A stretch of 64,000 nt of DNA from Desulfobacteraceae bacterium (GCA_013003715.1 JABDIN010000027.1:86942-150941); one strand, 5' to 3'; shown: positions 8,551-17,285, counted from the stretch's first letter. The notes: a model not told the origin generated them from the letters alone. Numbers and translations: made by a program.

Positions 8551-10047
8551 CTATTTTTTTAACCACACCTGGGTGCAGTCCAGGGCAACGGTCGGATAAT
8601 TCTCCCACCACCCCATGACGGCGGCCTTTAATACCGGCAGGTTGGGCGCGGAAAAAAGATATCCGTTCACCGCATCATCCGCTATGATTCGCTGGCATTC
8701 GCCGAACCATCGCGCCTTCTCACTCTCCGTGGGCGCTGTCAGGGCTTTGGCATACGCATCCCGGAAGAGCTGTGAATCATATTGGAAATAATAATCGGGA
8801 TTGGCATAGATACCGATATCCCAGGCCTCAACATGGCCGATCATGGTAAGTTCAAATTCTTTTTTCTTGAAAATACGCTCGATCCACTGGCCCCACTCAA
8901 CGATTTCGATGGACAATTCAATCCCCACCTTCCCGAACATATCGGCAATCACCTCTCCAGCCCGCCTGGAGTAGGAATAAATGGCGGGCAGTTTGATGGT
9001 GGCTTTGAAACCATCGGGATATCCGGCTTGGGCCAGCAATGCTTTTGCTTTTTCGGGATTATAGGCAAATTGCCGGGTCAGATCCTCGTAGAAAGGTGTG
9101 GACGGCGACCAATGAGAACCGATGGGGGTGCCGAACCCGAACATCACCAGGTCGATGACCGCCTGTCTGTCAATGGCATATGCCATGGCCTGCCGCACCA
9201 GTTTGTTGTCAAAAGGCTTCACTTTGTTGTTGGTGGACATGATCACTTCAGCGGTGGTGGTGCCGGCATAGACTTTAAACCGGTCATCTTTTGCAAGGGA
9301 CATGGCCGATTCCGGTGCGGCAATATACCCGATGACGTCAATATCGCCGGCTTTGATGGCAGCGATCTGCGCACTGGCATCGCCGATAAATTTGAAGGTC
9401 ACTTTATCCAGGTAAGGCAATTCGGGATTCCAATACCCTTCATTTCTTACCATTTCAACCCTGTCCCCCCGGACCCATTTGGAAAATTTGAACGGGCCGG
9501 TACCGATAGGAGTGGATTTCGCCTCCTCGTGCCCTTTTTGGGGCAGCATCACGGCGTCACCTTCGGCCAGGTGGGCGATAAACAAAGCATCCACATCTTT
9601 CAAGGTCATCACCAGTTTAAAGTCGTTCGGTACTTCAATGCGATCGATGACGCGAAAATATTCGGGGTGCGGATTGATAGTTCCTTCACCGGCGGCGCGT
9701 TCCAGGTTCCATTTGGCGACCTGGGCATTGAAAGGTTCCTGATTGTGAAATGTAACCCCCTTGCGCAAGTCAAACGTATACGTCTTGCCGTCCGGAGAAA
9801 TCTCCCAACTTGTGGCCAGTCCCGGTACATATTCACCGCTGCTGCTGACCTTAATCAAACCTTCATAGATATTGGCGTACACCACGCGGTCGATGGCTGC
9901 GGCGGTGTTTGCGGTGGGATCGAGCCCTGGCGGCTCGGCCGGCTGGCAAACCACCAATGCACCGCCTCTGGCCGGGGTCTGCGCCCAGACTAAAGTTCCT
10001 GAAACACAAAAGAGTAATGTCAGCAATACCAAGATGCTTTTTTTCAT
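8551..10047 (-). CDS. Peptide ABC transporter periplasmic substrate-binding protein (SBP family 5)
   Basis: 498 residues from the ATG at 10047 (AAGGAT ten bases upstream); the in-frame extension to 10110 would precede the signal peptide and is unlikely. The signal peptide is MKKSILVLLTLLFCVSG to about residue 23, cleaved after VWA, with no lipobox Cys. LDPTANTAAAIDRVVYANIYEGL and WEISPDGKTYTFDLRKGVTFH-type motifs (shown here in part) are family 5 hallmarks. It captures peptide-like ligands for the permeases encoded downstream. Confidence 0.92.
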   Translation of the reverse strand: MKKSILVLLTLLFCVSGTLVWAQTPARGGALVVCQPAEPPGLDPTANTAAAIDRVVYANIYEGLIKVSSSGEYVPGLATSWEISPDGKTYTFDLRKGVTFHNQEPFNAQVAKWNLERAAGEGTINPHPEYFRVIDRIEVPNDFKLVMTLKDVDALFIAHLAEGDAVMLPQKGHEEAKSTPIGTGPFKFSKWVRGDRVEMVRNEGYWNPELPYLDKVTFKFIGDASAQIAAIKAGDIDVIGYIAAPESAMSLAKDDRFKVYAGTTTAEVIMSTNNKVKPFDNKLVRQAMAYAIDRQAVIDLVMFGFGTPIGSHWSPSTPFYEDLTRQFAYNPEKAKALLAQAGYPDGFKATIKLPAIYSYSRRAGEVIADMFGKVGIELSIEIVEWGQWIERIFKKKEFELTMIGHVEAWDIGIYANPDYYFQYDSQLFRDAYAKALTAPTESEKARWFGECQRIIADDAVNGYLFSAPNLPVLKAAVMGWWENYPTVALDCTQVWLKK

Positions 10048-10373
10048 GGCCGGGATCCTTTTCAATAGTGAGTTTAATAATGTCCGGGGCTGTAGTGAGA
10101 GCGGGAGCATAGCAAATCACGGCTATAAAATAAAGTACCACAATTTGCATTCAAGGATAGCTGTGAGGAAAATACTTTTATAATTCAAATTGTTAAATTA
10201 TAATTTTTAAATCAGATTCTAATATTTGAAAAAAACATCATTCGTACCGAAATCGCAACAATGACTCACCGTGTTCAGGGCGCGGGGCGTTTTTCAAAAG
10301 AGAAAACGCAAAATATTCCAACCCCGGGGGAACCGCATTTGGAATCAGCTCGGATTTTTTAAGTATACATTCT
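10048..10373. other. AT-rich intergenic region, probable promoter of the transporter operon
   Basis: 326 bp between the P1 peptidase stop and the binding-protein start. The part at 10160-10235 is markedly AT-rich and is the likely site of the minus-strand promoter, but I cannot assign a convincing -35/-10 pair. No coding frame, riboswitch motif or terminator with a clear U-run is visible. Confidence 0.35.
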
Positions 10374-11384
10374 TTAGTGTTTTTGTTGCTCCAGGTCACA
10401 AAACGCCGTCATTCCGTACCGGCTGTCGGCGTTGAGAATGGCATGAATCACGGCCCTTGAAACACAATCAGCGGCCGCATGCCCGATCTCATTGATTGCC
10501 GCCGCATGCACCATGTCAAAAAATCCTTTTGTATCTGAGAGGTTTTTTTTTCCCGTGGACATGCAAAACAATGCGTCGCCATCAAACATCGTATGGCAGG
10601 GACGGATGGCACGGCCCAATCCATCGTGGGCCATCTGTGCGATTTTCTGTGCCTGAACTTTAGTCAGCACGGCATCGGTGGCCACCACACCGATGGAGGT
10701 ATTTTTAGCCGGTTCACCAAACGGCGGCGGTGGCAGAACGACCTGCCGCCCGGACCGGTGACCGAACTCATTCCCGATGCCGAGTTCAACTTCCCAGAAT
10801 CGGCCGGTGGCGGGATTCACCACTGACCCCAGAGAATTCACCGCCACCAGGGCGGCCACGGTGATGCCGGTGTCCAATATGGCACTGGCTGTTCCCAATC
10901 CGCCTTTTATGTTGCCGGACAACGCCCCTGTTCCCGCACCCACGCATCCCATGGAAATCTTACCACCCGAAGCGTTCTCACATGCCGATCGTCCCCACCC
11001 GCTGTCGATGGCTGGGATAAATACCTCCCCTCTTCCCAGATCGTATAACACCGCCGCCGGTACAATTGGCGCCACATGCACATCGTCCAGCGGGAACCCG
11101 ATCCCTTTTTCACTGAGCCAGCGAACGACGCCATCGGCGGCGGCAAGCCCAAATACGGATCCGCCGGACAATACCAGGGTATGTATCTGTTGGACGAGAT
11201 TTTGAGGTGACAGGAGATCGGTCTCCCGGGTACCCGGCGCCGCCCCCCGGACATCCACACCGGCTACAGCACCATCTTCGCACAATACAACGGTGACACC
11301 GCACGCCGACTTCTCATTGGAATAATGCCCCGTCCGTAACCCATCCACATCGTTCAAACCATTTGTTTTCCCCGGTTCTATCAA
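10374..11384 (-). CDS. P1-family (S58, DmpA-like) aminopeptidase/self-processing hydrolase
   Basis: 336 residues beginning with a TTG codon that overlaps the upstream TGA; GGAGG stands four bases before it. GCVGAGTGALSGNIKGGLGTA and NTSIGVVATDAVLTK are the P1/DmpA motifs; family members cleave themselves before a Ser/Thr that becomes the N-terminal nucleophile, here probably within the TSIGVV segment. They act as cytoplasmic aminopeptidases on small or beta-amino peptides. Neighbouring peptide transport and M20 hydrolase genes fit use of imported peptides. Substrate is not predictable. Confidence 0.88.
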   Translation of the reverse strand: MIEPGKTNGLNDVDGLRTGHYSNEKSACGVTVVLCEDGAVAGVDVRGAAPGTRETDLLSPQNLVQQIHTLVLSGGSVFGLAAADGVVRWLSEKGIGFPLDDVHVAPIVPAAVLYDLGRGEVFIPAIDSGWGRSACENASGGKISMGCVGAGTGALSGNIKGGLGTASAILDTGITVAALVAVNSLGSVVNPATGRFWEVELGIGNEFGHRSGRQVVLPPPPFGEPAKNTSIGVVATDAVLTKVQAQKIAQMAHDGLGRAIRPCHTMFDGDALFCMSTGKKNLSDTKGFFDMVHAAAINEIGHAAADCVSRAVIHAILNADSRYGMTAFCDLEQQKH

Positions 11385-12034
11385 TTCTCCTCCATTGTGC
11401 GTGCCATCCGGCAGGTTGTTCCTACGATGGGCAGGAACCGTCCGGTACGGCGTTTGTAGTCCGCATAGGCAGTCCGGTGCAGTTGTTCCAGCCAGGCTTC
11501 TTCCCGGCGAGCCTGAAAATTGACGATCACCAGACTCAGAATAAATGCAAACACGGTCAGTGTGGTGGGGACAATGAAAATCACCGCAAACTGGAACCCC
11601 AAAAGCGCCGTAAAATACGGGTGCCGTATATGCCGGTACAGCCCCCGGTATACCACATCGGTTTTAAGGCATGGATCGATGCCGATCCGCCAACACGCCC
11701 CCAGGTTCATCCGCGACACGGCGATCAACACCAGGAAACCAATCCCGGCCGCGAAACCCAGATAGCGGACCAATGGGTTATCCAACATCTCGACCGGTGA
11801 AGCAATACCCTGGATCCGGGTATTAAAAATCAAGGAAATAAATGTTGCGACATAAAAAGCGGAAACAATTTGAATGGAGAAACCATAAAACCGATCCAGT
11901 TCATCCACGGATTTTCGTCCCGTGATATTCGGTAACATACCGTATTTTTTTCTGAAAATAAAATACAGACAAATTTCCTGAGCAAAATAGAGTCCGCTGA
12001 TGATTGCGAACAGTGCAAGTTGAGTCGTCATCAT
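11381..12034 (-). CDS. Isoprenylcysteine carboxyl methyltransferase-like membrane protein
   Basis: 217 residues with about five hydrophobic segments. The C-terminal half has the ICMT/PEMT motif: VYRGLYRHIRHPYF (SAM-binding RHPxY) and then ARREEAWLEQLHRTAYADYK. Bacterial members are integral-membrane methyltransferases of unknown acceptor, as bacteria lack prenylated CaaX proteins; lipids or small hydrophobic molecules are possible. The stop overlaps the TTG start of the P1 peptidase gene by four bases, so the two are translationally coupled. The gene diverges from the EamA exporter gene. Confidence 0.82.
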   Translation of the reverse strand: MMTTQLALFAIISGLYFAQEICLYFIFRKKYGMLPNITGRKSVDELDRFYGFSIQIVSAFYVATFISLIFNTRIQGIASPVEMLDNPLVRYLGFAAGIGFLVLIAVSRMNLGACWRIGIDPCLKTDVVYRGLYRHIRHPYFTALLGFQFAVIFIVPTTLTVFAFILSLVIVNFQARREEAWLEQLHRTAYADYKRRTGRFLPIVGTTCRMARTMEEN

Positions 12035-12194
12035 TCACCTTTTGGATCAGATGGTTCCGGGTAACCTGGAATTACGATCACACCGTGGCCGATCCCGGAA
12101 TTGATTGACCCCGGACAGTGTTTCGCGTATGAAGAATCGTTCCTGCCGACCCGCACGACGCATCAGTTTATACCACAAGGGGCCGACCATAAAA

Positions 12195-13118
12195 ATGACA
12201 ATCCACAATTCATCAGCCGCCCGCCGGCGGGTTCGATCGCCACAGTGGAATACGCCCACCATCCATGTCCTCGCCGGAGCCGTATTGATCAGCTTCTCCG
12301 GGGTATGGGTGAAAATTGCCGATGTGTCTCCGGTCGTCTCTGCATTTTACAGGGTTTTCATCGGCGGCATTATCCTTCTGGTCGCTGCCGCGTGGCACCG
12401 GGAGCTGACCTGGCAAGGTTTTCGCTCGCTGATGAACGGAGCGGTATGCGGATTGATATTCGCACTGGATCTGTTTTTCTGGCATCGCAGCATTCAGTAC
12501 ATCGGCCCCGGATTATCGACCATTCTCGGAAACTTCCAGGTGTTTCTGATTACAGCCATCGGGGTTATCTTCCTCGGAGAAAAACTCAGGTTGCGATTCG
12601 CCTCGTCCATTCCCCTGGCCATGGTGGGGTTGTTCATGATTGTCGGGGTGAGATGGGACCTGCTGAGTATGACGTATCGAGCCGGAATTTATTACGGATT
12701 GGCCACGGCAGTCGCCTACACCCTGTACCTCATAACCCTCAGGAAATTTCAATCGGAACAGACAGGCGTTTCGATCTTTTATGTCATGACGGTCGTGTCC
12801 TTCACCACGGCGGCTTTCCTGGGCATGGAGATTCTCCGCTCCGGAGATTCTTTTGCCATTCCATCCCTTAAAAGTGCGATGTCGCTGGCGGCACTGGGGT
12901 TCTTCAGCCAGGCCATCGGCTGGATTCTCATCACCAACGCCCTGCCGAGAATTCGGGCGTCTTTCGCCGGCATGGTGCTATTGATCCAGCCCGCACTGGC
13001 TTTTGTATGGGATGTTCTATTTTTCAACAGACCCACGACGCTAATCAATTGGATGGGCGTATGCCTCGCCCTGGCCGGAATATACCTGGGCATGACCAAG
13101 TCATCGGGAAAAAGATAA
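12195..13118 (+). CDS. DMT-superfamily exporter (EamA domains)
   Basis: Starting at the ATG at 12195 the protein has about 307 residues; an in-frame ATG at 12105 would add 30 residues of non-membrane, Arg/Ser-rich sequence and is less likely. Ten hydrophobic segments are arranged as two EamA repeats; examples are LAGAVLISFSGVWVKIA (TM1) and WMGVCLALAGIYLGM (TM10). Family members export amino acids or other metabolites. No neighbour indicates the substrate. It is divergent from the methyltransferase-like gene and convergent with the crotonase gene. Confidence 0.85.
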   Translation: MTIHNSSAARRRVRSPQWNTPTIHVLAGAVLISFSGVWVKIADVSPVVSAFYRVFIGGIILLVAAAWHRELTWQGFRSLMNGAVCGLIFALDLFFWHRSIQYIGPGLSTILGNFQVFLITAIGVIFLGEKLRLRFASSIPLAMVGLFMIVGVRWDLLSMTYRAGIYYGLATAVAYTLYLITLRKFQSEQTGVSIFYVMTVVSFTTAAFLGMEILRSGDSFAIPSLKSAMSLAALGFFSQAIGWILITNALPRIRASFAGMVLLIQPALAFVWDVLFFNRPTTLINWMGVCLALAGIYLGMTKSSGKR

Positions 13119-13179
13119 TCCGCCGGTCCGTTTCCTTGCCCGATCGGATAATATCTGTTTCCATGGTATCGGTTGAATA

Positions 13180-13986
13180 TTATTTCCCTGTAAATTCGGG
13201 TTTCCGTTTTTCCATAAACGCCCTCACCGCCTCCATCAGATCTTCAGACGGCAGCATGGCCGCATTTTTCTGGGCCGCGTAGGAAAGCCCCGGGCCGACG
13301 CCATTATCGCGGCTGTACCGTATCACATCCTTGGTGCCCTGGACCGCCAGCGGCGGGTTGTCCGCAATTTGTCCGGCAAGGTACATGGCCTCTTCCAGCA
13401 GCTGTTCCCGGTCCCTGCACAAGCGGTTGATCAGCTTCATGTCAAGGGCTTCCGTGGCGGAAAAATCCCTTCCGGTGAATGCCAGTTCATTGGTCAACCC
13501 GTATCCGACGAGATGGGGAAGCCGCTGGAGCACACCGAGGTCGGCCACGATGGCGAGGCGCGTCTCCCGGACACTGAAAACAGCGTCCTCGGTGGCCAGG
13601 CGGATATCGCAGGCACAGATCATATCCAAACCACCGCCGATACAATGCCCGTGTACCGCAGCGATCACCGGTTTGCGACAGGTCTCAATCGCATTGAACG
13701 ATTCCTGAAAATCCTCAATATGATGTCGCAGCAGTTCACGTTCATCCGCGCCCGTACCCGACAATATCGAACTCGCATCATTCATGTCCAATCCGGCACA
13801 AAAGCTCTTGCCTTCAGCCCGGATCACAATGACGCGCACCCGTGGATTTTCAGCAAACTGAGTGAAGGTACCGGTCAATTCTGAAAAAAAAGCCGGCGTC
13901 AACGTGTTCCGACTCTCCGGCCGATTCAGGACCAGCCAGGCCACATGCCCCTCAATCCTGATGTCGAAGTGACCGGTATCATTCAT
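13180..13986 (-). CDS. Enoyl-CoA hydratase/isomerase, ECH1-like dienoyl-CoA isomerase
   Basis: 268-residue crotonase. The oxyanion-hole segments are SFCAGLDMND and HCIGGGLDMICACDIR. The acid residues D121, E141 (VRETR) and D149 (IVADLGVLQRLP) have the spacing 20 and 8 seen in the D176/E196/D204 triad of rat delta3,5-delta2,4-dienoyl-CoA isomerase (ECH1), and they replace the two Glu residues of ordinary enoyl-CoA hydratase. I therefore infer isomerisation of dienoyl-CoA in breakdown of unsaturated acyl chains. The neighbouring flavin oxidoreductase gene, same strand, 94 bp upstream, may act in the same route. Confidence 0.87.
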   Translation of the reverse strand: MNDTGHFDIRIEGHVAWLVLNRPESRNTLTPAFFSELTGTFTQFAENPRVRVIVIRAEGKSFCAGLDMNDASSILSGTGADERELLRHHIEDFQESFNAIETCRKPVIAAVHGHCIGGGLDMICACDIRLATEDAVFSVRETRLAIVADLGVLQRLPHLVGYGLTNELAFTGRDFSATEALDMKLINRLCRDREQLLEEAMYLAGQIADNPPLAVQGTKDVIRYSRDNGVGPGLSYAAQKNAAMLPSEDLMEAVRAFMEKRKPEFTGK

Positions 13987-14080
13987 ATGGACTCCTTAGA
14001 TTCAGTTGTTTCCGGTTATCTCCGCAAATCGCAGCAACCGGATCTTCCGGTGGACTCACCAATTCGACAGGTAACCGACG

Positions 14081-15043
14081 TCAAGGAACCAGTCCCTGTG
14101 AAATCTGTACCGCCTGAACCACCATCTGGGTAAACAGGGCCTTGACCGATAGAATATCATGGCACATCCCCACGCCCTGGCCGCAGGCCAGGATGCCGGC
14201 GTTGATATCCCCTTCCGTGTACATCCGTTTCGCATTCTCCCCGGATATTACACCATAGATCTCTTCGAATTCAGCGCCGCATGATTCAAGGTCCGTACAT
14301 TTTTCAGCCGATGCGTTTCGCCATACCCGGTGGGTGGCATTCAAGGTTCGCATGATCAAGGTGGTATCCAGTTCACTGGCATTGAGAAGGGCCTGTTTCA
14401 CGTTATCATGGATAGGGCATTCCTGGGTCGCCAGAAGCCGCGTGCCGATGATCACGGCATCCGCACCCAGGGCCAGTACCGCCAACAGTCCGCGGCCGTC
14501 GGACACGCCACCGCCGCCGATCACCGGCACCTTTACCGCATCCTTCACCGTGGGCACCAGCACCAGGGTACCGATATCCAATTTTCCGGTCGCACCGCCG
14601 TTTTCATACCCCACCACGGTAACGATATCGGCACCCATGGCTTCAACCTTTTTGGCATACCGGACCCCAACGCATTTGTGAATCCAGGTCATACCCGCAT
14701 CCTTGAACCGTTTGCACAACGCTTCCGGCGCACTGTGTCCGGAAGTTTCGACAATCTTTACCCCTTTATCGATCAATACATCCACGTATTCATCATTGTC
14801 GATGGGTCTCATGGCCGGAAACAGGTTGATGTTCACCGCAAACGGCTTGGCGGTCAATTCAAGCACCCGGTCTATCCCGGCGGCGAATTCATCCCTGGTC
14901 TGGTAAATGGCCGATGCCAGCACCCCGAGGCCTCCGGCATTGGAAATGGCCGCCACAAAATCCGCATCGCTGATCCACATCATGGTTCCGCCGATAATCG
15001 GATACTCGATATCCAGCATCCGTGTCACCTGGGTTTCAAACAT
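14081..15043 (-). CDS. NAD(P)H-dependent flavin oxidoreductase, nitronate monooxygenase family
   Basis: 320-residue FMN TIM barrel (YrpB/2-nitropropane dioxygenase-like). GGTMMWISDADFVAAISNAG at the N-terminus, VIGGGGVSDGRG and ALGADAVIIGTRLLAT at the C-terminus are the flavin-phosphate loops. The catalytic motif that reads GxEAGGHxG in nitronate monooxygenases is GYENGGATG here (145-153), so the His is Ala151; true nitronate oxidation is doubtful. Proximity to the dienoyl-CoA isomerase suggests an enoyl- or dienoyl-thioester reductase, as in the related FabK. That is inference. Confidence 0.83.
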   Translation of the reverse strand: MFETQVTRMLDIEYPIIGGTMMWISDADFVAAISNAGGLGVLASAIYQTRDEFAAGIDRVLELTAKPFAVNINLFPAMRPIDNDEYVDVLIDKGVKIVETSGHSAPEALCKRFKDAGMTWIHKCVGVRYAKKVEAMGADIVTVVGYENGGATGKLDIGTLVLVPTVKDAVKVPVIGGGGVSDGRGLLAVLALGADAVIIGTRLLATQECPIHDNVKQALLNASELDTTLIMRTLNATHRVWRNASAEKCTDLESCGAEFEEIYGVISGENAKRMYTEGDINAGILACGQGVGMCHDILSVKALFTQMVVQAVQISQGLVP

Positions 15044-15256
15044 GTTTCCTCCCGTTACTTGTTATCAGATTGTCGTTCGCTTTCGATTGGATGTTAAAAC
15101 AAGGAAGGCCCCCACAACCCCATCCCTTCTGTGAGTAGCGGCATTTGACATCCGAGTCAAGGTGAATTGCAACAATCCCGGGGTAACCGAATTTGTCTTT
15201 TTATGCACCTGGTCATGTCAACCTTCACCTTTCCCATATGGGAATACATGCAATTC

Positions 15257-15383
15257 AATGTCAAATTTCAATGCCCAAATGTCAAATGTCGGCATGTTAT
15301 CTATTTTGACAAAAACCGGTAACACAGGAAGTTAAAAATCGGCAGAATACCTAGCTCTGATATTCAATTTCCAATTTGACATT
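15257..15383. repeat. Imperfect inverted repeat with AATGTCAAAT ends
   Basis: AATGTCAAATTTC at 15257 faces the reverse complement of CCAATTTGACATT ending at 15383; inner copies CCAAATGTCAAATGTC follow. A better preserved relative is at 39929-40059, and a lone AATTTGACATT-like end is also seen just before lexA (about 15890). It lies in the 399-bp stretch between the flavin oxidoreductase start and the small membrane protein gene, which holds nothing else I can support except the promoters the two divergent genes need. Confidence 0.5.
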
Positions 15384-15442
15384 ATCCCAATCCGATGATT
15401 GGATCTGAATTCCGATGTAAATCATAATCGAAAGAAATCACC

Positions 15443-15694
15443 ATGAGCCTGTCCGCCTGGACGATACTGAACATCATAAACGCGCTCTTCTGGTTATGGA
15501 TACTGCGCTGGGGCGGGGCAAGATGGCTGGAGGGTTTCAAATCCGCCTTGCTCATCCACTGGCTCACCATCAATTGGAACGCGGAACAGATCCGGCTCTA
15601 TGCCCTGCTCATCCTCGTCATCTCCATCATCTGGTTTGTTGTGGGAATCTTTATCCCCGAGCTTCGGTTCTTCACCATGCGGGATGCCGCATAA
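15443..15694 (+). CDS. Small two-TM membrane protein, unknown function
   Basis: 83 residues with two hydrophobic segments, about residues 5-23 (WTILNIINALFWLWILRWG) and 50-71 (LYALLILVISIIWFVVGIF), joined by a Trp-rich stretch. I do not recognise a family. It lies 221 bp upstream of lexA on the same strand; the ribosome-binding site is weak (GAAAG). It could be part of the SOS cassette or an unrelated gene. The codon use and clear membrane topology make it a credible gene. Confidence 0.6.
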   Translation: MSLSAWTILNIINALFWLWILRWGGARWLEGFKSALLIHWLTINWNAEQIRLYALLILVISIIWFVVGIFIPELRFFTMRDAA

Positions 15695-15915
15695 AAAAAC
15701 ATCCCTTAAAACCTAACACCTAAAACATCGCAACATTACTTTACAAAAAACTTTACATTGACATTTACATTCTCCGGAATTAATATGGAGATATACAGCA
15801 AATCAACTGGACAAACGAATTGACATGTTCATAACCACTTGTTTTTTTAAGTAATAAGCAAAATTCCATCATTTGACAATGCGCTTTGAGATTTGACATT
15901 CATAATGGTGATCCC

Positions 15916-16557
15916 ATGCAAACCGAACTGACACCCCGGCAACAGCAGCTTCTGGACTATCTGGAAACCCGGATTTCAACAAAAGGAAAGGCACCGTCCC
16001 TGCGCGAGGCGGCCGACGCCATGGGGGTGAGTCACACGGCGGTGGCCCAGAGCCTTCGCGCCCTGGAAGAGAAAGAGTATGTAAAGCGCGATGGTCGCTA
16101 CAGCCGGACCATCTACCTGCTCAACCGTGCCAGCCGGCCGGCCGGGGTCCAGCGATGGCGTGAAGTGCCGGTGATCGGCCGGGTAACGGCCGGACTGCCC
16201 ATGTACGCCCAGCAGGAATGGGACGGCAGCCTGGTGGTGGATGCGGAACGCTATCCCGGCAAAAACCTGTTCGCGCTGAAAATCCAGGGCGATTCCATGC
16301 GGGACGCCGGTATTCTGAACAACGACCTGGCCATTTGCGAACCCCGGCAGTACGCGGAAAACGGCGAGATCGTGGTGGCCCTGATCCACGGCGAGGAAGC
16401 CACGGTCAAACGCTTTTACCTGCGCAAGGACCACATCGAGCTGCGCCCCGCCAACCCGGATTTCAAACCCGTACGCTACGGATTTTCCGATATCCTGGTG
16501 CAGGGAAAATTGATCGGGATACAAAGGGTTTTAGGAGCAGTGCCTAAAATGCGCTAA
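15916..16557 (+). CDS. lexA: LexA-type SOS repressor (second-type LexA of a mutagenesis cassette)
   Basis: 213 residues from the ATG at 15916; an upstream ATG at 15886 adds ten residues. A winged-helix domain (1-70, LTPRQQQLLDYLETR then PSLREAADAMGVS) is followed by the self-cleaving S24 peptidase domain: scissile A92-G93 in VTAGLP, nucleophile S127 in QGDSMRD and K165 in EATVKRF. On DNA damage, RecA filaments trigger cleavage and derepress targets. It heads a co-directional set with an ImuB-like gene and dnaE2. The last residues (VPKMR) are encoded by a repeat shared with the following element. Confidence 0.93.
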   Translation: MQTELTPRQQQLLDYLETRISTKGKAPSLREAADAMGVSHTAVAQSLRALEEKEYVKRDGRYSRTIYLLNRASRPAGVQRWREVPVIGRVTAGLPMYAQQEWDGSLVVDAERYPGKNLFALKIQGDSMRDAGILNNDLAICEPRQYAENGEIVVALIHGEEATVKRFYLRKDHIELRPANPDFKPVRYGFSDILVQGKLIGIQRVLGAVPKMR

Positions 16558-16582
16558 AATGCCTAAAGTGCGGCTAAAGTTA
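16537..16582 (+). repeat. Left inverted copy of the TGCCTAAAGTGC repeat
   Basis: TGCCTAAAATGCGCTAAAATGCCTAAAGTGCGGCTAAAGTTA is the degenerate reverse complement of the repeats at 16961-17031 and 17216-17285 (quoted in pieces: GCAGTGCCTAAAATGCGCTA and GCCTAAAGTGCGGCTAAAGT). It covers the end of lexA and the start of the four-helix-bundle gene, so that gene is bracketed by inverted copies. Confidence 0.7.
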
Positions 16583-16936
16583 ATGAAAAATAAAGAATTT
16601 GCAGAAAAATTGGAGATACGCACAAAGGCTTTTGCGGTGAGCATTATCCGTCTGTCCGGAACATTGCCGAAAACGACCGAAAGCGCGGTTATCAGAAAAC
16701 AAATAACGAAATCCGGTACATCAATCGGTGCAAATTACCGCGAGGCCAACAGATCCCGCAGTAAGGCCGAATTCAAGAGCAAAATACGGCTCTGCGAAAG
16801 TGAGGCAGCCGAGACCTTGTATTGGCTTGATATCGCCATCGATGCTCTTGGAATTCATAAAGATACAGTGAGTACGATATACAATGAATGCAAAGAACTG
16901 CTCGCAATCTTCACCGCCGCCGCTAAAAAGCTGTGA
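16583..16936 (+). CDS. Four-helix-bundle protein (S23/IVP/Avd-like family)
   Basis: About 117 residues from ATG 16583; an in-frame ATG at 16559 would add eight residues encoded by the flanking repeat. KSGTSIGANYREANRSRSKA and KLRLCESEAAETLYWLDI-like segments (present as KIRLCESEAAETLYWL) are the hallmarks of the family first found in intervening sequences of 23S rRNA genes and related to the Avd accessory of diversity-generating retroelements. Function is unknown. It is bracketed by inverted TTTAGGCAC repeats and lies between lexA and the rest of the SOS cassette, which suggests a late insertion. Confidence 0.85.
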   Translation: MKNKEFAEKLEIRTKAFAVSIIRLSGTLPKTTESAVIRKQITKSGTSIGANYREANRSRSKAEFKSKIRLCESEAAETLYWLDIAIDALGIHKDTVSTIYNECKELLAIFTAAAKKL

Positions 16937-16960
16937 ATGCTTTTCTCAAAAAAGTCAAAT

Positions 16961-17031
16961 GACGGAGCACAGCGACTCCTTAACTTTAGGCACTTTAAGT
17001 ACTTTAGCCGCACTTTAGCGCACTGCACTTA
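16961..17031. repeat. Direct repeat copy 1 (TTTAGGCACTTTAAG type)
   Basis: The 71-bp stretch starting GACGGAGCACAGCGACTCCT and continuing TAACTTTAGGCACTTTAAGT is identical for its first 58 bp to 17216-17285; the copies then differ by one inserted base (TTTAGCGCAC versus TTTAGGCAC). It directly follows the four-helix-bundle gene and is the inverted partner of 16537-16582. Confidence 0.9.
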
Positions 17032-17132
17032 CCGCGCCGTGACCGTATCTGTCACTGGGGCATGTTAGTATCGGATTGAATTGGACAAAAAGATGTTGGG
17101 TTTCGTTCCTCAACCCAACCCACGAACTGGCT

Positions 17133-17205
17133 TGCGGGAATGACGGTTGTTTGGGATTTATATGATTTCCCGGCCGTCATGCCCGCGCAGGCGGGTATCC
17201 AGGGT
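17133..17205. repeat. REP-like palindromic repeat (GGGAATGACGG / CCGTCATGCCCGC)
   Basis: TGCGGGAATGACGG at 17133-17146 faces CCGTCATGCCCGCGCA at 17174-17189, followed by the short hairpin CCCGCGCAGGCGGG. This resembles the widespread proteobacterial extragenic palindrome that reads CCGTCATTCCCGCGNAGGCG. It sits between the two direct-repeat copies, inside the 372-bp region 16937-17308, which holds only repeats and no other gene. Confidence 0.75.
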
Positions 17206-17215
17206 TTATGAAATA

Positions 17216-17285
17216 GACGGAGCACAGCGACTCCTTAACTTTAGGCACTTTAAGTACTTTAGCCGCACTTTAGGCACTGCACTTA
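17216..17285. repeat. Direct repeat copy 2 (TTTAGGCACTTTAAG type)
   Basis: Second copy of the 70-bp repeat, 58 bp identical to 16961-17018. A third, short fragment (CCCTTTAGGCACTGCACCC, 17289-17307) continues up to the start of the DUF72 gene. The segment between copies 1 and 2, with the REP-like palindrome, could have been duplicated or could be lost by recombination between them. Confidence 0.9.

Noticed and set aside
15700..15915. LexA operator upstream of lexA
   Set aside because: I searched for known deltaproteobacterial and proteobacterial LexA palindromes and saw no convincing dyad; autoregulation remains likely but not shown.
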